A stretch of DNA of 5,227 bases from Chloroflexota bacterium (GTDB lineage: Bacteria > Chloroflexota > UBA11872 > VXOZ01): positions 1 to 5,227 of the forward strand of contig VXOZ01000333.1 in the NCBI GenBank assembly GCA_009839775.1, in the 5' to 3' direction. The notes beneath the pieces were generated by a model. That model made no database searches. It was given only the letters and a program-made list of their open reading frames with translations, and was not told the DNA's origin. The position numbers and the translations under genes were made by a program. Of this stretch, positions 1 to 5,219 are shown in pieces (positions within the stretch are counted from its first letter, which is position 1; every line of letters begins with the position of its first letter).

Positions 1-380
1 GCATAGGCCTCGGCCGTCTCCAGTGGCGAGAGGCTGGCCCGCTGGAGGTTCTCGACCAGCGCGATTTCCAGCGCCTCGCGGCTGCCGGTGGGCCGGATGA
101 GCGCGGGGATCGTGGCCAGGCCCGCTTGCCGAGCCGCCCGCCAGCGGCGCTCACCCACGATCAACTGATATGCGCCCGCCTCCGGCTGGCGGCTGACCAC
201 CACCGGCTGCAAGATGCCATGCTCGCGTATGGACCGGGCGAGCTCTTCCAGTTCGTCCGCGACGAACGTCTGGCGCGGCTGCAGCGGGTTGGGGCAAATG
301 CGTTCGACCGGTATGTCCTGCAGTCCCGACTCCGGGAGCAAAGCCTCCAGTCCGCGTCCTAAGCCACCTCTACGCGACAC
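1..380 (-). CDS. parB: ParB/Spo0J chromosome-partitioning protein, N-terminal part (runs off the left edge)
   Basis: The first 126 codons of a ParB-family protein are present and the rest lies beyond the left edge. ParB binds parS sites, loads and slides on DNA as a CTP-dependent clamp, and works with ParA in chromosome segregation. The N-terminus reads MSRRGGLGRGLEALLPE, the usual opening of chromosomal Spo0J-type proteins, which carries the ParA-stimulating segment. The CTP-binding ParB/Srx-like domain follows: HGILQPVVV at about 54-62, the GERRWRA box at 76-82 and ENLQR at 110-114. The helix-turn-helix and dimerisation domains are outside the window. The start is a GTG at 378-380. An in-frame stop lies three codons upstream, so no longer start is possible, and an AGGAG sits 10 nt before the GTG. 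parA lies upstream on the same strand, but the 246-bp gap is unusually wide for this pair. Family assignment is very secure. Confidence 0.96.
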   Translation of the reverse strand, partial: MSRRGGLGRGLEALLPESGLQDIPVERICPNPLQPRQTFVADELEELARSIREHGILQPVVVSRQPEAGAYQLIVGERRWRAARQAGLATIPALIRPTGSREALEIALVENLQRASLSPLETAEAY

Positions 381-390
381 GCTCGCCTAT

Positions 391-395
391 CTCCT
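391..395 (-). promoter_or_regulatory. Ribosome binding site of parB
   Basis: The minus strand reads AGGAG here, 10 nt before the GTG start of parB at 378-380. It supports the non-ATG start and shows that parB can be translated on its own, without coupling to the distant parA. Confidence 0.7.
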
Positions 396-402
396 CTCAC
401 CC

Positions 403-450
403 GTCATTCCGGCGAAAGCCTGTCCCGTACCGCGTTGCGGTTCGGAATCC
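403..450. repeat. Palindromic dispersed repeat, long variant (GTCATTCCGGC family)
   Basis: The sequence begins GTCATTCCGGCGAAAGCC and ends CGGAATCC. Outer arms ATTCCG (406-411) and CGGAAT (443-448) are complementary. The middle contains a second hairpin, ACCGC-GTT-GCGGT (429-441). Compared with the compact copy at 465-489, about 23 nt are inserted before the closing GGAATCC. It resembles REP-like intergenic repeats seen in many environmental genomes. It encodes nothing recognisable. Confidence 0.75.
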
Positions 451-464
451 AGCCATTCCTCACT

Positions 465-489
465 GTCATTCCGGCGCAAGCCGGAATCC
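465..489. repeat. Palindromic dispersed repeat, compact variant (GTCATTCCGGC family)
   Basis: A perfect 8-bp stem, ATTCCGGC (468-475) with GCCGGAAT (480-487), closes a GCAA tetraloop of the GNRA type. The flanks are GTC and CC. It shares its first 11 bases and last 7 bases with the copy at 403-450, so two copies of one family sit within 90 bp between parB and parA. There is no T-tract on either side, so it is not a standard intrinsic terminator. Confidence 0.8.
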
Positions 490-580
490 ATCTTCTCTTC
501 CGCACAGCTACTTGCCCTGCCAAGCGGGGCACAAGCCTCCGCGCTACGGCTGCCTGTAAGAACGTAGTATCCGCTTTTTC

Positions 581-605
581 GTTCGCTCTGAGCCTGTCGA
601 AGGGC
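581..605. repeat. Partial copy of the CTGAGCYTGTCGAAG dispersed repeat
   Basis: The sequence GTTCGCTCTGAGCCTGTCGAAGGGC lies just after the end of parA. Its core matches CTGAGCTTGTCGAAG in the hairpin at 3929-3979. The usual closing arm (GAAC) is absent, so this copy looks truncated. The rest of the 381-626 gap, roughly 490-580, shows no gene or clear signal. Confidence 0.65.
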
Positions 606-626
606 AGTTTTGCGATAAGCTTTCAC

Positions 627-1385
627 TCAAGACGCTCCCAAGACCTCCTCCGCCAAATGGCGATAGCCCTCGGCCCCTTTCGAAAACGGGTCGTACGCCA
701 GAATCGTACGGCCGTGGCTCGGCGCTTCCGCCAGGCGCACGTTGCGGCTAATCACCGTCTCGAACACCTGCCCCGGAAAGTGCGACCGCACCTCATCCCG
801 CACCTGTTGCGCTAAGCGTGTGCGCGTGTCGTACATGGTCATGAGAATGCGCACGCGGCCCAGCGCGGGATGCAAGCCGCTGCGCACACGCCTAATCGTA
901 TCCAGCAACTGTGCCAGCCCCTCCAACGCCAGATACTCACACTGTACCGGAATGATCACCTCTTCGGCAGCGCAGAGGCCGTTCACCGTCAACATGCCCA
1001 GCGATGGCGGACAGTCTATCAGGATGAAAGCATAGTCTTCCTTCACCGATGCCAGCGCCGAGCGCAGGAGATACTCCCGCTCGGGCAGGTCCAATGCCTC
1101 CGCCTCCAGGCCCGCCAGTGCCGGACTTGACGGCAAAATGAAGAGGTTAGGCGCGTTCTCCACAGGAACGATGAGGTCCTGCACCTGCGCATTGCTGCGC
1201 AGTGTATGGTAGATGCTCGGATCCCGCTTGGGAACATCCAGGCCGCCCGTCGTATTCGCCTGCGGATCCAAATCCACCAGCAACACCGCCTGCTGATGGA
1301 GCGTCAGGTACGCGCCCAGATTGACGGCAGTGGTGGTCTTACCCACGCCGCCCTTCTGATTGGCTATCGCGATGACCGTGCTCAT
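627..1385 (-). CDS. parA: ParA/Soj chromosome-partitioning ATPase
   Basis: This is a complete 252-aa ParA-type P-loop ATPase of the deviant Walker A class. It dimerises on ATP, binds DNA nonspecifically, and is cycled by ParB to segregate the origin region. The deviant Walker A motif is QKGGVGKTT at 10-18, with signature Lys11 and Lys16. DLDPQ is at 38-42, Walker B FILIDCPP at 120-127, and the conserved C-terminal block SRNVRLAEAPSHG at 213-225 is followed by AYDPFSKGAEGYRHL at 230-244. Length and the absence of an N-terminal DNA-binding domain fit the chromosomal Soj type rather than plasmid ParA proteins with an extra HTH. The ATG is the only sensible start because the P-loop begins ten residues later. 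No Shine-Dalgarno is visible before it (CATTCTCTCCCC precedes ATG on the coding strand), so initiation may be leaderless or weak. It lies between parB (downstream) and the oxidoreductase gene (104 bp upstream), all on the same strand. Confidence 0.97.
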   Translation of the reverse strand: MSTVIAIANQKGGVGKTTTAVNLGAYLTLHQQAVLLVDLDPQANTTGGLDVPKRDPSIYHTLRSNAQVQDLIVPVENAPNLFILPSSPALAGLEAEALDLPEREYLLRSALASVKEDYAFILIDCPPSLGMLTVNGLCAAEEVIIPVQCEYLALEGLAQLLDTIRRVRSGLHPALGRVRILMTMYDTRTRLAQQVRDEVRSHFPGQVFETVISRNVRLAEAPSHGRTILAYDPFSKGAEGYRHLAEEVLGAS

Positions 1386-1392
1386 GGGGAGA

Positions 1393-1408
1393 GAATGCGC
1401 GTGAAACT
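1393..1408 (-). promoter_or_regulatory. Possible degenerate parS site (one good half-site) before parA
   Basis: On the plus strand this stretch ends CGTGAAACT, which holds the right half of the parS consensus (TGTTTCACGTGAAACA) except for its last base. The left half is poor, giving about 11 of 16 matches overall. It lies 7 nt upstream of the parA start, where par operons sometimes carry a parS site. It may be a half-site or chance. The rest of the 104-bp gap (1386-1489) shows only a small palindrome, TGCGTGACGCA, at 1439-1449 and no clear promoter. Confidence 0.3.
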
Positions 1409-1489
1409 ACGGAATGTGCCACTTCCAAGGCCGCACACTGCGTGACGCAATGTTAGCGGTACTTGCGCAGGAAAAACAGCAATCGCACT

Positions 1490-2527
1490 CTACGGCAGCG
1501 ACACGACGCGGTCGTGGCACGCGGCCTCGTAGAAGGCAAGACACACCGCTAAGTTCTGCAGTCCGTCATCCACCGTAGCCGGCAGCGGTGTGCCGTCCAG
1601 CACGAAATCTACCATCGCGCCAATGCTGCCCGCGCCTGCATCCCGCACAGCATCGGAGAGCACCCAGCCCTGCCAGGGCGCGAAATTGCCCCGCACGGCC
1701 AGCTTGCCGGAAATGCCGTCGGTAGCAATCTGCCCTTCGGTGCCGACGAGGTGAAAGGCGTGCATGCCCGACTCCGGGCCGCTCGACCATGTGACCTCCA
1801 GCGTTGCCACCACACCGTTGTCAAAAGTGAGAGTCGCCACGCCAAAGTCTTCCAATGGAATATCTTTGTGCACCAGGTTGGCGGTTGCGCCGGTAACGCG
1901 GACAACCTCAGCCCCGAGCAATTTGCGCAGCATGTGGATGTCGTAGATGGAATGATCGATCCAGCCGCCGCCGGGGGCTTGGCTTGCATCCAACCACCAC
2001 GTGCGCGCCACATGCACGCCGGGCCACTCCTGGGTGGGCAGGCCGCCGCGCCGGATAGACGTGGCACTGATGGGACGCCCGATGCGCCCTTCCTGCAGCC
2101 ACTGGGCGTATTGTTGCGCCGCCCCACCGCTCGTTTGAATGGCCTCCAGCGGATAGAAGCCGACACCGGCCTCCTGGACTGCAGCAACCACTGCATCGGC
2201 AGCTTCCAGCGTGAGCGCCATGGGTTTGACGCAGATGATGTGCTTGCCGTGGCGCGCCGCCTCCTCACACAGCGCGGGGGCTTCTGCTGTGGTGCACGCC
2301 GCTACGACTACATCCACGTCATCCCGCCGTACAATGGCGTGGTAGTCATCAGTCGTAAAGGGGATGTCATAGTCCCGCGCGGCTGCCTCCAGGTACGCCG
2401 TCTTGCGATGCGCCGCCGCCGTCACTTCAGCGCGGTCATGGGCGGCAATCCCTCGCAATGCCGCGAATCCGGCGTACCAGTGGTCCATGCCCGCAATGCC
2501 GAACCGTACTACTTCTGGTGTCCCCAT
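1490..2527 (-). CDS. Gfo/Idh/MocA-family NAD(P)-dependent oxidoreductase
   Basis: This 345-aa protein has the length and two-domain layout of the Gfo/Idh/MocA family, soluble dehydrogenases that oxidise sugars, inositols, sugar acids or related polyols with NAD(P). The N-terminal Rossmann fold starts with VVRFGIAGMDHWYAG (6-20), the dinucleotide-binding glycine segment. The family lysine motif appears as ICVKPMALT (98-106), with Lys101 in VKP rather than the usual EKP. The C-terminal α/β domain carries GGGWIDHSIYDIHMLRKLLG (186-205), matching the family's GG-x-D-x-H region but with Tyr195 and His198 where His and Asp are common. The ATG at 2525-2527 has AGGAG only 3 nt before it, which is tight but plausible, and no other start precedes the Rossmann motif. 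It lies downstream of the MBL-cupin gene and upstream of parA on the same strand. The substrate cannot be told from the sequence. The family is secure. Confidence 0.92.
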   Translation of the reverse strand: MGTPEVVRFGIAGMDHWYAGFAALRGIAAHDRAEVTAAAHRKTAYLEAAARDYDIPFTTDDYHAIVRRDDVDVVVAACTTAEAPALCEEAARHGKHIICVKPMALTLEAADAVVAAVQEAGVGFYPLEAIQTSGGAAQQYAQWLQEGRIGRPISATSIRRGGLPTQEWPGVHVARTWWLDASQAPGGGWIDHSIYDIHMLRKLLGAEVVRVTGATANLVHKDIPLEDFGVATLTFDNGVVATLEVTWSSGPESGMHAFHLVGTEGQIATDGISGKLAVRGNFAPWQGWVLSDAVRDAGAGSIGAMVDFVLDGTPLPATVDDGLQNLAVCLAFYEAACHDRVVSLP

Positions 2528-2570
2528 AGTCTCCTGTTCCTGGCGACATCTCTCACGCGATTCATCTCCG

Positions 2571-2587
2571 TATACCGTACTATACCG
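2571..2587 (-). promoter_or_regulatory. TATACCG direct repeat; candidate promoter/operator of the oxidoreductase gene
   Basis: TATACCG occurs twice with a 10-bp period (2571-2577 and 2581-2587), so both copies face the same side of the helix. Read on the minus strand they give CGGTATAGTACGGTATAC, with two -10-like elements about 45-60 bp upstream of the oxidoreductase start. No good -35 is visible. It could be a promoter, a regulator site, or both. The remainder of the 2528-2702 gap has no recognisable gene or clear terminator. Confidence 0.35.
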
Positions 2588-2702
2588 AGTGACACAGTGC
2601 TAATCGTGGAGTTTAGGCAGCCTGGCGATAACTTGGGTACCTAGACCGGCATAGGATGGCTGCCACCTCGCTGTAACCACACCTACACGCCAACTCCCGC
2701 CA

Positions 2703-3770
2703 TCAGTCTTCCCTGTCCCAGTAATCCACGGCTTTTTCCTTGTGGTAGATGCGGCGCACGCCGCGCAAGTTCACCTTGTTGGAGTCGGGGTATTCGCTGA
2801 CATCGCTCGGCACCACGTTGCTCAGGAGCAGCAGCGTGCACGGTTCCGTGCCTTCGTTTATGTACGTATGGTCGCTGTTGGGACCGGGCGGAAGCGCGAC
2901 AAAGTCGCCTTTGCGCAGGGCCACGTTGCCCCGGGACGTGCGCATGGTGCACGTGCCGTCCAGCACCACGCCGAGTTCTTCTTCAAAGTAGTGAAAGTGC
3001 AGCGGAAACGCCTTCCTGCCCGGAGCGAGGCGGATTACCTGATAACCAAGGTGCCGCGCGCCGATGAGGGGATCAATGTTCTTGAATTCATAGCCAAAGT
3101 CGCCGGGCGCCTGCCGCGTTTCCCACCAGGGGATCTCGTCCAGGTTGATGCGGTTGATGTAGATGTCCGTGCGCGCTTCCAGCATGGCGATGAGCGCGTC
3201 GCGGGCGCCGCTGAGGATCGAATGGCCGTCGCCGAGCAGCAACGCGTCGAGTTGCTGGAAAAATAGTAACTTGCGGATTTGCAGCGCCGCTTTGGCCGGG
3301 TCGGCCACGGCAGGTTCCGCGCCGAGCGTCAGTGAGCCCACGGGATGTCCCCACACGTAGTCGCCGATGAAGGCCACGCTGTTGTCACGCCAGAGCAGCG
3401 CGATTTCACCCGGACTCTTGCCGTGTGCCAGATGCAGCACCCGCAGATCGGGCACGATCTCCTCGCCGTCAGTTACGGTGCGGTCTACGGCAAGTTCGAA
3501 GAGCGGCGCGTCGGCCTCGTGCGCCACGATCTGCGCGCCGGTGCGCTCTTTGAAGGCTACGGCATCCCGTTCGTGGTCGCGATTGGTCAAAACGATAAGG
3601 GCCGCGCCGCCGAGTTCGTCCAATTGCGTTGCGTCACTGGCGCTCATGGGCACCGGATCAATGAGGATGTTGCCTTCCTCTCGCACCCAGAGAAAGCCGT
3701 TGAAGTCGAATTGCTTCTCCTCGTTGAAAACCGACCACGTATAGAGATCGTCGAACATCACCCGCTTCAC
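2703..3770 (-). CDS. MBL-fold (metallo-beta-lactamase-like) and cupin domain fusion protein
   Basis: This 355-aa protein joins two domains. Residues 5-200 look like a metallo-beta-lactamase-fold hydrolase domain: YTWSVFNEEKQFDFNGF, the strand NILIDPVP (34-41), FIGDYVWGH (134-142) and LLGDGHS (178-184). The usual HxHxDH metal signature is replaced by TNRDHERD (62-69), so hydrolase activity is doubtful or differs from the norm. Residues 240-320 form a cupin: motif 1 has G251, H258, H260, E265 and G272; motif 2 has G288, P294, G296, H301 and N305, so its metal ligands are intact. The tail (EYPDSNKV, then DYWDRED) continues past the cupin. The GTG start at 3768-3770 is chosen because AAGGAG lies 8 nt upstream and MFDDLYTW follows. 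The frame stays open upstream to an ATG at 3995, but that stretch runs through a dispersed repeat. Its function is unknown; sugar or sugar-acid metabolism is only an inference from neighbours. Confidence 0.85.
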   Translation of the reverse strand: MKRVMFDDLYTWSVFNEEKQFDFNGFLWVREEGNILIDPVPMSASDATQLDELGGAALIVLTNRDHERDAVAFKERTGAQIVAHEADAPLFELAVDRTVTDGEEIVPDLRVLHLAHGKSPGEIALLWRDNSVAFIGDYVWGHPVGSLTLGAEPAVADPAKAALQIRKLLFFQQLDALLLGDGHSILSGARDALIAMLEARTDIYINRINLDEIPWWETRQAPGDFGYEFKNIDPLIGARHLGYQVIRLAPGRKAFPLHFHYFEEELGVVLDGTCTMRTSRGNVALRKGDFVALPPGPNSDHTYINEGTEPCTLLLLSNVVPSDVSEYPDSNKVNLRGVRRIYHKEKAVDYWDRED

Positions 3771-3778
3771 TGCCGTCG

Positions 3779-3784
3779 CTCCTT
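3779..3784 (-). promoter_or_regulatory. Ribosome binding site that fixes the start of the MBL-cupin gene
   Basis: The minus strand reads AAGGAG here, 8 nt before a GTG at 3768-3770. This strong site favours the GTG over the longer open frame that begins at 3995 and over the ATG at 3756-3758. Confidence 0.75.
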
Positions 3785-3810
3785 GCTTGCGCTGAGACTG
3801 CCAAAGTACA

Positions 3811-3838
3811 TGGTATACTGAACAACCACTTAACGGAG
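3811..3838 (+). promoter_or_regulatory. Candidate extended -10 promoter with following GGAG, in the divergent gap
   Basis: TGGTATACT (3811-3819) fits an extended -10 box (TGnTATAAT type). GGAG at 3835-3838 then precedes an ATG at 3848. No good -35 is seen, as is allowed for extended -10 promoters. On the other strand the same site reads TATACC, about 35-40 bp before the MBL-cupin start, so divergent promoters may overlap here. A closely similar layout recurs at 5190-5219. Confidence 0.45.
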
Positions 3839-3847
3839 AGCCACCCA

Positions 3848-4000
3848 ATGGCGTGTGCTTTTGTTCGCTGGCTATCGCAACTCTCGTCGTTGACCCTGGA
3901 CTGCTCACTGAATCTGCAAGAGGCAAATGTAGAAAGTACGTTCGTGCTGAGCTTGTCGAAGTATGAACGTACTTTCTACCTGACTGGAGCGACACACTGA
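3848..4000 (+). CDS. Small 50-codon ORF, possible leader peptide or remnant upstream of the epimerase gene
   Basis: An ATG preceded by GGAG at a 9-nt spacing opens a 50-codon frame beginning MACAFVRWLSQLSSLTL and ending at TGA 3998-4000. It lies downstream of the candidate promoter at 3811. Its second half (ESTFVLSLSKYERTFYL) is simply the translation of the dispersed hairpin repeat at 3929-3979, so that part did not evolve as protein. It is in the same frame as the epimerase-like gene and stops seven codons before that ATG. It could be a translated leader, the truncated start of a lost gene into which the repeat was inserted, or chance. It has no recognisable domain. Confidence 0.25.
   Translation: MACAFVRWLSQLSSLTLDCSLNLQEANVESTFVLSLSKYERTFYLTGATH
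3929..3979. repeat. Hairpin repeat, full copy of the CTGAGCYTGTCGAAG family
   Basis: GTAGAAAGTACGTTC (3929-3943) is perfectly complementary to GAACGTACTTTCTAC (3965-3979), a 15-bp stem. The 21-nt centre contains CTGAGCTTGTCGAAG, the core also present at 581-605. Transcribed, it would form a strong hairpin ending 42 nt before the epimerase start. No T-tract follows, so it is not a classical terminator. It is most likely a dispersed repeat with possible effects on mRNA stability or attenuation. Confidence 0.85.
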
Positions 4001-4021
4001 ACCTGCCCTGAATGCGACCCC

Positions 4022-5062
4022 ATGGAATTGCTTAACTCGGATTCCCTCCCACCACATCTTGCCAATGAAGACACCCTGGAAGAGTTGCTCTCGCGCCCCA
4101 GCCAGCCGTTAGTCGACGACCTAGAGTGCCTGGACGGCGACATACTTATTCTCGGTGTTGGCGGCAAGGTGGGGCCGACGCTGGCGCGTCTTGCCAAACG
4201 CGCCGCTCCCACGAAACGCATCGTCGGCGTGGCGCGCTTTAGCGATCCCGAAGTACGGAAGCGCCTCGAGGCCTGGGGTGTCGAGACCATTGCCTGCGAC
4301 CTCTTGGACCGCGCGGCGGTGGCCGCTTTGCCATGCTTGCCCAACGTCGTCTACATGGCGGGCAAGAAGTTCGGCACGGCGGACGATCCGGCTTTCACAT
4401 GGGCCATGAACACGCATGTGCCGGCCATTGTGGCCGAGACTTTCGCTCAATCCCGAATCGTGGCGTTTTCAACGCTCTGCGTCTATCCCTACGCGCCAGT
4501 TGCCGGGCCGGGTTGGGATGAAGCGGTAGCGCCGGAGCCGGTGGGCGAGTATGCCAACTCCTGTGTCGGTCGCGAGCGCATCTTTCAATACTTCTCGCAG
4601 CAACACGGCACGCCGGGCCGCCTGCTGCGGCTCAATTACGCCATCGATATGCGCTACGGTGTGCTCCATGATGTGGCCCGCTGGGTGCGCGCCGCTGAAC
4701 CTGTGCCGCTGACCATGGGGCATGTCAACGTCATCTGGCAAGGCGACGCCAGCAGCCAAGCCCTGCGTGCGCTGTTGCACTGTACCACCCCTGCCAGCCC
4801 GCTAAACATTGGCGGACCTGAAGCTACGAGCATCCGCGCCCTGGCCCACGCCTTTGGTAAGCGCTTCAATCAGACGCCGCGATTCGTCGGCACAGAGGCG
4901 GAGACTGCCTGGATCAACAGCACGGCCCAAGCCCAGCATCTTTTTGGCCGCCCCATTGTACGCCTGGAGACGATGATCGACTGGACCGCCGACTGGATCG
5001 AGCGTGGCCTACCAGCCTACACAAAACCAACGCACTTCGAAGTCCGCAACGGTAGGTTCTAA
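4022..5062 (+). CDS. NAD-dependent epimerase/dehydratase-like protein (extended SDR fold, atypical active site)
   Basis: This 346-aa protein has a Rossmann fold starting after a 39-residue N-terminal extension. GDILILGVGGKVGPTLARLAK (39-59) supplies the GxGGxxG nucleotide site, and ACDLLD (91-96) fits the residue contacting adenine. STLCVYP (150-156) matches the S-T-x-x-V-Y strand of extended SDR enzymes, followed by GEYANSCVGRER (175-186). In a normal epimerase this last region holds YxxxK. Here Tyr177 is present but the Lys position is Cys181. The C-terminal part has VNVIWQGDAS (235-244) and NIGGPEATS (262-270), typical of substrate-side segments, and ends KPTHFEVRNGRF. I recognise it as an uncharacterised family of sugar-nucleotide-epimerase-like proteins, often annotated only as NAD-dependent epimerase/dehydratase. 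The ATG is the first possible start, because the in-frame stop at 3998-4000 is followed by no other start codon. No Shine-Dalgarno precedes it, suggesting coupling to the upstream small ORF or weak initiation. Substrate unknown. Confidence 0.88.
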   Translation: MELLNSDSLPPHLANEDTLEELLSRPSQPLVDDLECLDGDILILGVGGKVGPTLARLAKRAAPTKRIVGVARFSDPEVRKRLEAWGVETIACDLLDRAAVAALPCLPNVVYMAGKKFGTADDPAFTWAMNTHVPAIVAETFAQSRIVAFSTLCVYPYAPVAGPGWDEAVAPEPVGEYANSCVGRERIFQYFSQQHGTPGRLLRLNYAIDMRYGVLHDVARWVRAAEPVPLTMGHVNVIWQGDASSQALRALLHCTTPASPLNIGGPEATSIRALAHAFGKRFNQTPRFVGTEAETAWINSTAQAQHLFGRPIVRLETMIDWTADWIERGLPAYTKPTHFEVRNGRF

Positions 5063-5063
5063 A

Positions 5064-5112
5064 CGGAAGCGATTCCGGTAGGGACACTTCAAAACGGTTT
5101 CGCTTAGTCCCT
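5064..5112. repeat. Small inverted repeats just after the epimerase stop
   Basis: CGGAA-GCGA-TTCCG (5064-5077) forms a 5-bp stem with a GNRA loop, starting one base after the TAA. AGGGAC (5080-5085) pairs with GTCCCT (5107-5112) around a 21-nt loop containing AAACGGTTT. There is no T-tract, so this may be 3'-end RNA structure but is not a convincing intrinsic terminator. Confidence 0.35.
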
Positions 5113-5117
5113 CGATT

Positions 5118-5155
5118 CCCCCTCTCCCAAGACTGGGAGAGGGCCGGGGTGAGGG
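5118..5155. repeat. Dispersed hairpin repeat, CCCTCTCCC/GGGAGAGGG family
   Basis: CCCTCTCCC (5120-5128) pairs perfectly with GGGAGAGGG (5135-5143) around AAGACT, and CCGGGGTGAGGG follows. This resembles a very common intergenic repeat of environmental bacterial genomes. It lacks a poly-T tail, so terminator function is unproven. Confidence 0.7.
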
Positions 5156-5189
5156 TTGATTACGCCTCCGACACGCCCGAGGCGCTGTC

Positions 5190-5219
5190 TGGTATACCAA
5201 TAAACCAGCCCAAGAGGAG
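5190..5219 (+). promoter_or_regulatory. Candidate promoter and ribosome binding site of a gene beginning beyond the right edge
   Basis: TGGTATACC (5190-5198) is an extended -10-like box and GAGGAG (5214-5219) is a strong Shine-Dalgarno 8 nt from the window end. A start codon is expected within the next few bases on the plus strand, but it is not in the window. GGTATACC is itself a perfect 8-bp palindrome, so the box could also be read on the minus strand. Confidence 0.5.

Noticed and set aside
403..489. CRISPR array
   Set aside because: Only two unequal palindromic copies occur, with no regular repeat-spacer pattern and no cas genes.
126..567. Plus-strand open frames opposite parB and in the parB-parA gap
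   Set aside because: They overlap the secure parB reading frame or translate the palindromic repeats, and show no recognisable protein features.
1154..1162. DnaA-box-like TTCTCCACA, hinting at an origin near parAB
   Set aside because: A single near-match inside the parA coding sequence with no cluster of boxes or AT-rich region is not evidence of an origin.
1751..2644. A long open frame on the plus strand, opposite the oxidoreductase gene
   Set aside because: It is antisense to a clear Gfo/Idh gene, has no domain-like sequence and no ribosome binding site. High GC leaves long antisense frames open.
3771..3995. An N-terminal extension of the MBL-cupin protein starting at the ATG at 3995
   Set aside because: The extension runs through the dispersed hairpin repeat, has low-complexity composition and no domain, and a strong AAGGAG sits before the GTG at 3770.
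5120..5143. Rho-independent terminator after the epimerase gene
   Set aside because: The stem is strong but no T-tract follows on either strand, and the sequence matches a common dispersed repeat.
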